Shown: one piece after another, positions 54,951 through 64,000 of the stretch
Numbering within the stretch: position 1 is the stretch's first letter
Layout: every line of letters starts with the position of its first letter
From: Ricinus communis
Taxonomy: Eukaryota > Streptophyta > Magnoliopsida > Malpighiales > Euphorbiaceae
DNA: 64,000 nucleotides
Assembly (NCBI RefSeq): GCF_019578655.1
Contig: NC_063256.1
Span: 1,054,001 to 1,118,000, forward strand
Reading direction: 5' to 3'
Translations under genes and position numbers: made by a program
Notes under the pieces: generated by a model
What the model was told of the DNA's origin: nothing
The model's database searches: none
Seen by the model: the letters and a program-made list of their open reading frames with translations, nothing else

Positions 54951-57444
54951 TACTGAATATGAAAGTAAAAAAACAACTGAGCATGATACTGATTAAGATA
55001 TATAATAAATTAATATAATATATTGTAGCAAATTCATCAACATTTTTTTCATTTGTGTGAGATAAGTCAGCGCACATAGATTTACATTAGTGGTTTGGTT
55101 TCATACTTAGGTATTTTTGTAACATATGATGTGTCGGATAATGATTTTGATTCTAATTGCTGACAGAGAAAAGATTGAAGAATTGGGCATTTGGATCATT
55201 AATTTGGAGATAATATGCCAACACTTGATTCATTAATTTTATTGAATTCCACGGAAAATATTATTGACCAATTAATTCTATTATTTCCTTAAACTATTAG
55301 TTAATGATATATAAAGCTTAATACAAGTGTATTATATAGTTATGAATTTTAGATTTAATAAAATTACAAAACAAAAATATTAGAAATTCCGTCATCGGTA
55401 TATCAAATTCAAAGCGGGTTGCGTCTCGCCCTGCCCCATTACCACAGCTTCATTTAAAAGGTGCTGATAACTAAACAATGACGGGAACGGGAGTCCAATG
55501 CTACGAACACTAAAAATGACTCTGTTAGTCTGATAAACACTAAATTCAAAACTTGTTCGCATCATCGAGGACCAACTTTTTTCCTATATTATTTTATCAG
55601 AATTCAAAGAAATATAAATCTATTCTGCAAGTTGGGAGGCAACGACTTTATACAGTAATTTTCATAAGCATCATCATCTTCTATATCATATCATATCATA
55701 ACATATATATATATATATGGGCCAAAGCGTCAGCATCAATCCTGCTCACAGCGACTTTTGCTTAGCTTCTCTTTTTTTTTTTTTTTTCCCCTCTTTTTGT
55801 TTATATCTGTATGACGCAAATAGATTGAGAAAGTTGATAAGAGTACCGCCGAGGTACAATTTGACCATGTCCATGTACACTGTACAGCAGTAGTACGACA
55901 ACGAAAACTTAAACAAATCTGAAGCCTGGTCATTATGTTATTTTCTATATTTAGATGAAAATCTTGACTATCTTTAAACTATATTCTCCATAAAATTAAT
56001 GTTTGATGAAGCATCCATGGGATATGACAAAATCAGATGCTTTAATCTCCACTGGGTCGAAGCTCATGTCATATTTCAGTTTTTTGTCATTATAAATTTG
56101 GTTAACTATTTACATGCTTGGAATATTCCCTCCCCAGAAAACAAAACAATTACATAATTTTTAATAGCAGAAAAGGAATATTATACTAACAACAGAGATA
56201 AAATATAAATCTCAGAAACACTGTGTATACTACTACAACGAGTAAGTAAATAACATATATTATAATTAAATAATGAATAAATAATATGTATTGGATTATT
56301 TATGCTCAAGCAGATGAATGAATAGCAGTGGTACGGTTGATTGAGTCCAATGGGATTTGCTGCACCAATACGAATGCATACATGGGAACCAAATAGTTAG
56401 CTTGAAGACTGTACGGCCACTATGCGGGTCAATTCCACGATAATTAAGCAGAGTAAGAAAAAAGGAAAATCTAGCCTTACTTGAAATAAAGTAATCAGAA
56501 TTATGAATTAAGTTGTAAATTAAAACGTCTACGACTCGTCCAAATTGCAATTGGCATTAAGTTGTTACATAAACTAAGAATAATAGAAAAGTAGACCTGC
56601 TTATAAAACCTACCCTCTTACTTGTTAATTATGAGTCTTATCAATTAGGGATGTTGCATGCATCGATGCGGCAAGTTGTGGCCTTAAATATTAGTATTAC
56701 AAATAGAATATACTATCATTTAGCTAATTAATTACAAGGGAATGATAAGATTAAGAAACTAATGCAAACTGTCACTCGTCATTCTGATGGGTCATTTCCT
56801 ATTAATATAGATTCTTTTTTTCTTTTTTTTTTTTTTTTTGGGGGGGGGGGGGGTAATCAGGCAGTATAGGTCAACTTAGTAACAAGCTGTTAATATGTAA
56901 TGAATAGAGGTTCAATTTGATCAAAATAAATGGATTTGCTGTTTATTTGACTACAAATGGGCACATAAAGTGGAAGCTGTGGTGTAATTAACAAAATTTT
57001 CATATAAGAATGTGACTTTACATTTTTTTGAAAAATAATAACTTTCAACTTATTCATTTCTCATGCAAACACTCGACCAACGTACCAAACAAAGCGACCT
57101 TTTAATTTATGTTACAGGTCAATATTGACAAATTAGAATAGATTAGGCAGAAAAGGTAATGTAAGGAAGGCCATAGTTAAGAAATTCAAAACCCGAGGTA
57201 AGAAAGAGGGAAAGATAATAAATGTAATTTTTATATTATTTTTTGGGGGTGTAGATGTAAGCACACGAGGTCATTAACTCGATATGCATGTGCACGCAAA
57301 TGTCAACGCCTGCAAAAAATGAATAAACCAACAAAATCCCCCTCTCTCTCTCTCTCTCTCTCCATTTTACCCATTTATAAACCCTAACTGCCTAACCACA
57401 AACTCCTCCGCATCATCACTCTTATCAAAAACAGACAAGAAAAT
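54951..57444. other. Intergenic, PPR copy 2 to DUF1442
   Basis: No supported gene. (TA)n at about 55703-55718, a T-tract at 55773-55788, and a run of about 25 bases, nearly all T, followed directly by 14 G (to 56853). A (CT)n repeat lies at 57341-57362, about 80 bases before the DUF1442 start, probably in its 5' leader. In unit 1 this segment is absent, replaced by F, B'A' and F'. Confidence 0.65.
57341..57362. repeat. (CT)n microsatellite in DUF1442 leader
   Basis: Eleven CT units upstream of the DUF1442 start. Such Y-patches are common near plant transcription starts. Confidence 0.85.
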
Positions 57445-58207
57445 ATGAAGCTAGTTTGGTCTCCGGATACCGCTCTAAAATCTTATATCTACACCGTTAA
57501 ATCAGTAAGAACTTATCACTTGAATTCTTCTTTCCCCCTTTTCAATTTCATTTACTTCATTTCTCATTTTATTTTATTTCTTACTGTTGCTGAAGTGTAA
57601 GAATTTAAAAGAATCCGGCGTTCCTGAGCTTCTCTCCGCCATGGCTGCCGGCTGGAACGCTAAAATGATTGTTGAGTCGTGGTCCTACGGTAATCCTATC
57701 GCCACGAGTATCGGCCTAGCTGTCGCCGCTACTCACACGTGCGGAAGGCACGTCTGCCTAGTTCCGGATGAACGATCAAGAGCAGAATATCTAAAAGCTA
57801 TTCGAAGTTCTGCCGGCATGGCGATAGAGACCGAGGTGATAATAGTCGGGGAAGCTGAGGAGGCGGTGGCGGGGCTCGTAGGGGTAGATTTCATGGTGGT
57901 GGATTGCAAACGGAGGGAATTTATTAGGGTTTTGAGGTTTGCTAAGTTGAGTAATAAAGGTGCTGTTTTAGTACGAAAGAATGCGTATCAAAGTTGTTTT
58001 ACCGGGTTTAGATGGCATGGAGTGCTAGAGAGAGGGACACGTGTTGTCAGATCAGTGTTTTTGCCAGTCGGTAACGGATTGGATATTGCTCATATTGGGA
58101 GCACCACCACTGCTATAGCCGGTGCTGCGAGTTTGAAAAGGAGCAGTAGCCGTTGGATTAAGTGCGTAGATCAAAAGTCAGGCGAGGAGCACGTGTTTCG
58201 TGGTTAA
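57445..58207 (+). CDS. DUF1442 family protein
   Basis: Two exons, 57445-57504 and 57596-58207, give 223 residues. The start encodes MKLVWSPDTALKSYIYTVKS and the second exon opens with a Cys-Lys-Asn stretch. The family is plant-specific with a Rossmann, methyltransferase-like fold predicted, and no established reaction. Typical features seen: an Ala/Gly-rich segment ELLSAMAAGWNAKMIVE, VDFMVVDCKRREF, and the C-terminal basic stretch before WIKCVDQKSGEEHVFR. No signal peptide or membrane segment. It corresponds to At2g45360/At3g60780 by position. A 3' fragment is at 41456-42040. Confidence 0.92.
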
Positions 58208-60384
58208 TTTTATGATGGTGGGTTTTCCAAGTTCAATCGAATTAAGAATATGGCAATGACCACCCATTTAATTTCACTAATTGGATACCAAAATCAAAAC
58301 TGTGGAGTAAAAGGGTGTAAGCTTTAGAAACCAGATGTCATGTGCTATGGTTCAGGTTCAAGAAAAAAGATGAATATATCCTTGTTTTGTTAGTTAGATG
58401 TATTATATGGGCTGGCTAATTTGGTTAGTATCGATTGCATGAGAAATTAGGAAATGTTTTTGAAGATGGTGACTGTGATTTATAAAGATTTGATCATTGT
58501 TAATAGTTTGCTAGTGTCTTTGTATACTTTGGTTTGCTCGTATGTAAAGAATAAAACACTTCTTTTTTTCCTCTCCTTGTGCTCCTATTTTCAAAAAGAA
58601 ACAAATGTTTCAGTAGCTTGTTTTGAGTAAATATGATTAATCTCTTTCCCACTTTTCTTCTCATTTATTCCGTAGCTTCAACACCCAACTCAATATTATC
58701 GATTCTAAGAAGTTTTCTTTTTTGTTTTGAAAGCAATAGAGATATTCATTAATAATGAAGTTTGAATAGTACATCTTAATATAATTTAAGAAGCATTAAA
58801 AGCAAAGATTTACTTGAAAATAAAATAATTTTTTTTCTTTTCTTATATATATATATATATATATATCTCTTTTAACCTTGTCGTTAAAATTAGTCAATAA
58901 AATTCACTCGCAAGGCAGACCTCAAATGATCCCAAATAGATTATAGAAATTAACATAATTTTCATAAACATTAAACCAAAAAAAAAAAAAAACAACAGTA
59001 AACCAATATATATACACACACGTAAACATCAAAATATGTACGGATCCAAAAAGACAAGTCTTATTGCATAATAAAACAAAACAAAAAAGAAGGGCAATAA
59101 AAAATGTGGAATAAATTTATTCTTATTTACTATTTTTCAAAATTGACTCAGCAGTTAACGGTTGAATGAATTATAAAATATATAACTAAATTAGCAGTAA
59201 GATTATCAATGTAGAATTGGAAGTATGCAAACTTTTCACTAGAACATAGCAAATCCTAAAGGAATCATTCCAGCACCTGAGACACTGATAAATAAAAGAA
59301 TAAAAAACATTAAAGAAATGAACTTTACAAGCAAATTTTTTGTATAAAATAATATAAAGGGAAGAATTTAGGAATTCCATCTTAATGTTAATTTGCATGA
59401 ACTTGAAACAGACTATAAAAAAGAAAAGCTAAAGAATAGAGTTAGAATGATTGGATTGTTATTTGTTCCTGAAAATTTAAAACTGAAATCGAAAAACGAA
59501 AAAGGAAATCGATTTCCTGCTTTTCTTTTTAAATGATAGAAAGTCTAGTTTGTTTCATCGATTTTGTTTAAAATGTCTGAAATTTGAAGTCCTTACAAGA
59601 TATCATGTGAATATTTTGTTTTCGCGAAGAAGAAGACATTTTCTAGCTTTTCTCGATTGAATGGAACAAAATTACAAGTATGGTTAACAGTGATGATGAC
59701 CAATGATAAATAAAACAATAATTAAAAGTAGGGGCTTCAAGGACTATCTTCACTTGCATATTCTTTTTTAAGGGAATTAATAGAAGGCGCCTTCACTGTA
59801 CAATTAGTCCATGACAGAAGCCCCGAATTTACCCTTATCAAAATGGATACATGCAAGACTCACTTTAGGTAAAATCAATAAAACTGTAATTCTTTTTTAA
59901 AAAATACTGTTTTCTAATTTTTTTAAATACAGCGTGATTATTTTTAATTGTTTTTTTATTCTTTAATTGTTTTAATATTTTAACACATTAAAAAAAAAAA
60001 TTTAATACCAGAAATTCGATCAAAAGTAAAAAAATAAAAGTATTTTTGTAATTTTTCCTTTTAGGTATAAGGATCAATTAAAGGCTGTTTAGAAGTGATT
60101 ATTGGGTATAAGGAATAATGTGAATCTGAGCTCTTTATTAGTCTCAAAAGAAGAGCCCATATATCGACACTTTTGGGCGGAATCAATCTATTGGATTTGA
60201 ATCCAAGCGATTCAACTGAACTTTTTTATTTATTTTTGGGTATGTAGTCGTCTATGAATTCCTCTCGGCTTAAAAATTAGCAAGTCGACTTGCAGTACAA
60301 AAACTAACTCCAGATGGGCGCTGCTTCTCGTTTGCTATTTACAGCTTGATAAAGAGATCGCTAGAAAGTTAAAAAGAAAAGAAT
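58208..60384. other. Intergenic between the two DUF1442 genes
   Basis: 3' flanks of two convergent genes. The first 279 bases are copied in unit 1 (to 42040). A (TA)n run lies at about 58845-58866. AT-rich, no gene seen. Confidence 0.65.
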
Positions 60385-61122
60385 CTACGACCAGGCTTCA
60401 ATTTCTTCTAGCGGAGAAGTCACTCTGTAAACATGCTCCTCCCCAGTACACCTATCAACTCTAGTAACCCATTTACTTCTTTTTCTATGCCCACCCTCCT
60501 CACTGACTTTGCTGCCTATTCTGGTGACCATCAGTCCTTCTCCAATGGGTAAAAAATGAGTCTTAAACGCACTAGGCCAGGATCCTTTATGAAATGCGTT
60601 GTACCCAACTATAAGCCCCCTTCCATGCTTTTCGCATTCTTGTGCAGCTCTAAGTACTTCTTTACAACCATCAATTTTGCAATCGATAAGCACAAAATCT
60701 GCTTCTTTATAGTCATTTGACAAAAGGGTCTTGGCATCTCCTATGACAAACTTGACACAATCTGCATAAGTTCCTAGAGCGTTTCTTGATTCATAAAGAT
60801 CTGATTCTGCGGACAGAATACACACTGCTTGTCCACCTGTTTGATGTGCAGCTGCCACTAATGATAGTCCGGTGGATCCTGCTACTCCAGCAGATGCCAT
60901 CACCATTAGTCGTGCATTGTTTCCTGCTGCCAGGGCAGATATGAACTCAGCTATATCAGGCTGCTTACTTCTTTTGCCCTGCAAAATTAAGAACCCAAAA
61001 ATGAGAAAAAAAGAGAAACAAATGAAGTTTTTCACATATAGAAAGAGTTCAGGAGATGTAATTACCATCTTAAGGGCTCTGAGATAAGCTTTAGTCGCAT
61101 TCTCAGGTGACCAAGAAGCCAT
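60385..61122 (-). CDS. DUF1442 family protein, divergent second member
   Basis: Two exons, 61066-61122 and 60385-60978, give 216 residues. The intron (60979-61065) happens to have no stop in frame, so an unspliced reading gives 245 residues with a hydrophobic insert; the GT-AG borders and the matching exon position in the neighbour show that it is an intron. The start MASWSPENATKAYLRALKM aligns with the neighbour's first exon. The second exon has FISALAAGNNARLMV, ADFVLIDCKIDG and WVTRVDRCTGEEHVYR. It is strongly diverged from the gene at 57445-58207, so not part of the recent duplication. The two genes are convergent (tail to tail). Function unknown. Confidence 0.9.
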   Translation of the reverse strand: MASWSPENATKAYLRALKMVITSPELFLYVKNFICFSFFLIFGFLILQGKRSKQPDIAEFISALAAGNNARLMVMASAGVAGSTGLSLVAAAHQTGGQAVCILSAESDLYESRNALGTYADCVKFVIGDAKTLLSNDYKEADFVLIDCKIDGCKEVLRAAQECEKHGRGLIVGYNAFHKGSWPSAFKTHFLPIGEGLMVTRIGSKVSEEGGHRKRSKWVTRVDRCTGEEHVYRVTSPLEEIEAWS

Positions 61123-62923
61123 TATCTTTTAGTATGAAAATGTATTAGACACACGCTATAGAATATTTGGCAGCAAACTATATGCTTCAGCATGAGAGGC
61201 AACGCCTTTTATATGTGAGAGCAGGAGAGTTAACATCTCTTATGGCATTAAACTACGTGTACAAAAATATGAAAGCAACTAAGGGAGGTCTTTATTGAAA
61301 AAAGTTCTTCTACGCCAACTGGCATCATTGAACTTTGAATTGAAAACCCATCGACAAAAACAGTCTAACTTTTAATCCTATACTATAAAATTTCTCTCAG
61401 CGGAAGTTTAGCCGGATAAGGACAGGTGGGCTTACTTGTTCAATATCTATTTGAGTAAGGACATTAGTGGTTTCGACCAAACCACTTATTCCTTTTAGGG
61501 TTCCAAGAGAGAAGACAAGGCAGAAATGATAGAGATCAATTAACTTCTTGTTTTGGTCTCCATAATTTTTCCATTTTGGTTTTCAAGTTGATGTTCGTTG
61601 AAGCTTGTGCTAGCGGGGGAAGAATTATATCTTTGGTACTTCGAAATTTTAAAGATGAGCGAAACTCTTAGGGATTAAATGCAAGCAAAATATATACAAA
61701 ACCCGAAAAGGGAGTCAATGACAGACAAAATAAGTAAAATATTTTATCGTCCATCGAAATCCACTGGATCTTGAGGCTTGAGCTATAGTTGATGAATAAT
61801 TTTAGATTTAGCCTATTTGATACTGCAACTTGAACGCGGTTGTCTGATGAATAGATTGGGAGGCAGGTGTTGAATCTACGTACTTGTCTCGGAACCAGGA
61901 AATAGAACCCGAAAGCAACGATAGGACATGTCCCTTGTGTCGCCAACTCGACCATGAACTGTGGGCACTAGGGCACTACCCATAAGCCATGCCCTGTATT
62001 GCTATTATTTCATGAAACAATTATTGAATCACCCTCCTGGGTAGGTAAAGTCGATCAAGTTTCGTTTTCTTTTGCGTTTATTATTTAATGCAAGAATCTT
62101 GATTTGGATTTGTTTGGATGCCTCCGACTTCTGAGGTTCTCCAAACCACATTAAAAATTAGAGAAATACTGTTGGTCCCAGCAATATAAGCGTATATATG
62201 CATACAAGAAAACAGACAGGACAGACTGCCTATAAAAAACACTAAAATAGAAGATCACGGATGTCTTCTTTGATAACCAATGTAACAGCCAACACTAAGA
62301 TCTAAGTTGGATCACATAGCCATTATTAATGCCTGTGCATTGATTATTGCAGCCTTCCCTTGACATTGTATAGCATCTTCGAGAGGAAGGTCCTTGCTTG
62401 TTTTTTTCGGTTTGCAAGTTATTGATCCCAAAAATTAGTGGGGAAACATTGGGGCGTTGTGTCGCTGGTCGGAAGCATCTGCAGGTCAGCATCGTTTCAT
62501 ATATAACAGATTTCCGACTGATATGAAAATAGAAATGTACATATTTCTGAGAAATTGAGCACACTAATAATCTCTCTTATAATTGTTTTAGAACCACATA
62601 GAAAAAGAAAGCATTACGGTAGCAGACCTTAACTTTTCTGCAGTATTGCAAAACAAAATATTTGGTATGACATATTACCAATTTTCGACTACTGTTAAAA
62701 TCACAAAGAGAAAGTCAAAATCACCTTCATACAACCTGAAAACCAAAGCTCCAGAAATTCGAGCATGGAACTTATTGTTTAAGCCAAACAATTGTTTTTA
62801 TGTATAGTCTCGGAATAGACAAAGATGATACCACCAAGACCTCCTAAAACACTTGGCCGCTCCATTACTAATTCTACTGTAGGAACTATATAAGCAAGCA
62901 CCATAATTTTCATTATGTATCTC
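61123..62923. other. Intergenic
   Basis: Promoter side of the second DUF1442 gene, then spacer. No gene recognised. A frame at 61668-61955 has no domain. Confidence 0.6.
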
Positions 62924-63955
62924 TCAATCTATGTTGATCCTAACAACCTTTTTGGTTCTTCCTGCAGACGTTGGTTCAGTAATATGGGATTGTTCTGCAG
63001 ATGGAAGTGCCCAGCCTCCCCAGGTTGCCATGCCCTTCTGTTTGCTGTTGCTAGAACCTACTCAATCCAAGTGGATAAATGATTATGCCAAACAACACAA
63101 TGCCAGTGTCAGTTATCACATAGCAGACTTGAAGACTACATACATTAATCGGAAAGAGATGACAATACTTGAAACAACAACACTAAACACAATAATAAGA
63201 TATGAAACAGAGGAATAAACTAAACATAATGCCATATAATGCAACCCCCATAGATTGATCTCATGTTTTGCAGTAAGTGAAACTCAAATAGCCATAAGCA
63301 TGCCTATGAATGTTACACCAAACAAAGATCTCATACAGCATGGGCATGCAGAACAAAGATCATGCAAAGTCCCACTAAATTTTAAAGTAATCAATAACTA
63401 CCTATTTTCATGCAAGGAAAGCACTTTGCTAAGACTGCAGCAGCACATTTATAATGGTCATGGCCCATAATTGATAACTCTCTACACCAAAAACAAGCCT
63501 ATTCCTAGGTTCCAACCTTTTCCATCTAAAGGGCTAACTGCAACCCAAAAGAAAGCCTAGACATGGCATGGCCCCCATAAGTCTGAAGGGAATATGACCT
63601 TTAAGCAAAATGACATACAGTCAACAAAACAAGAAGCAACAAGGTAAATACAGAACCAATCGGACGTATTCATGCAATGAGGAAATTAGTGGTTACCTGC
63701 AGTACCATGCATATCGAATTGATCACTCCGGTCAGGCAACTGTCTTTTGCCATTACCCTTCCATGCTTCTTCAAAACCAGCAAGTTCATCTGACAGGCCG
63801 TTGCAAAGTTAGTCCTACTGCACTATTAACCAGAGGGAATTGAAGATGATCCCTCATCACATAAAAAACAGCAGCACACCTTCATTCAAATTGTGCAGGG
63901 TTTGCATTGTGTCAACCTTGCCATCTGAAGTAAGCTTCCTTGTGACTGAATGGCC
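62924..63955 (-). CDS. Myeloid leukemia factor-like protein, 3' end only
   Basis: Three last exons on the minus strand: 63880-63955, 63697-63789 and 62924-62994, joining in phase to 79 residues plus the TGA. The peptide reads GHSVTRKLTSDGKVDTMQTL then HNLNEDELAGFEEAWKG and ends KKVVRINID. This matches, as I recall it, the C-terminal core of plant proteins with an MLF (myeloid leukemia factor) domain, where a His-x-Val-x-Lys/Arg-Lys segment is followed by Leu-His-Asn-Leu-Asn-Glu and Phe-Glu-Glu-Ala-Trp. The rest of the gene lies right of the window. The last small exon is inferred from phase and splice sites and is the least certain part. Function in plants is not established. Confidence 0.65.
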
Positions 63956-64000
63956 CTAAATAAAGAAGCAAAAGCATTTCAATCCACATGCAACAAGGAA

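Noticed and set aside
56814..56853. T-tract directly followed by 14 G
   Set aside because: Could form a quadruplex, but a homopolymer run of this kind is equally likely to be a sequencing or assembly artefact, so no function is claimed.

Overview
This is nuclear DNA of a flowering plant, almost certainly a eudicot and probably a rosid. Genes are split by AT-rich GT-AG introns, one protein carries a plastid transit peptide, a copia retrotransposon is present, and the gene order follows Arabidopsis. From memory, Arabidopsis At2g45290-At2g45360 reads transketolase, EPSPS, GAE4, an uncharacterised protein (At2g45320), tRNA 2'-phosphotransferase, LRR kinase, CRR4 and DUF1442. The sister segment near At3g60750-At3g60780 carries transketolase, RPS13 and DUF1442. 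This window holds the union of both lists in one row. I cannot name the species.

Layout: 118-2637 transketolase (5' part missing, +); 4860-8703 EPSP synthase (+); 11360-12703 UDP-glucuronate 4-epimerase (+); 14780-16972 a glycosyltransferase-like gene with two nonsense codons (-); 17868-20434 tRNA 2'-phosphotransferase (-); 21971-23483 ribosomal protein S13/uS15 (-); 23882-28733 a decayed Ty1/copia element; 31233-33152 a CRR4-like PPR gene (-); 34434-36780 a broken tRNA 2'-phosphotransferase piece; 38878-41070 an intact second glycosyltransferase copy (-); 41456-42040 a DUF1442 3' fragment; 42036-42447 an RPS13 promoter plus first exon; 45977-49246 an LRR receptor pseudokinase (+); 52530-54449 a second, identical CRR4-like gene (-); 57445-58207 DUF1442 (+); 60385-61122 a second DUF1442 gene (-); 62924-63955 the 3' end of a myeloid-leukemia-factor-like gene (-).

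The notable part is the structure from 12.7 to 58.5 kb. (1) Two adjacent blocks, A (12764-17066) and B (17062-19445), recur at 34434-41164 in the order B'-A'. The A/B boundary falls exactly on the outer ends of the copy, with 5 bp (GAATT) present at both ends. A circularised intermediate, opened at that point on reinsertion, would give this. The relocated glycosyltransferase is intact while the one at the original position has two stops; the 2'-phosphotransferase shows the reverse. (2) A tandem duplication runs from RPS13 intron 1 to the DUF1442 3' flank: unit 1 is 23442-42040, unit 2 is 42036-58486, and the joint shows 5-bp microhomology. Unit 1 lost the LRR gene through a 6-bp microhomology and gained the copia element and the B'-A' block. 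(3) Divergence is inconsistent between segments. The PPR segments (4.4 kb) and the RPS13 promoter copies are over 99.5% identical, the adjacent segment E/E' is about 6% diverged, and the copia LTRs differ at about 11%. This implies gene conversion, unequal exchange between diverged haplotypes, or an uncollapsed-haplotype assembly error.

The genes do not form one pathway. They cover plastid carbon metabolism (transketolase, EPSPS), pectin precursors (GAE), tRNA maturation, translation, and organelle RNA editing (CRR4-like). I see no CRISPR array and no recognisable tRNA or rRNA gene.
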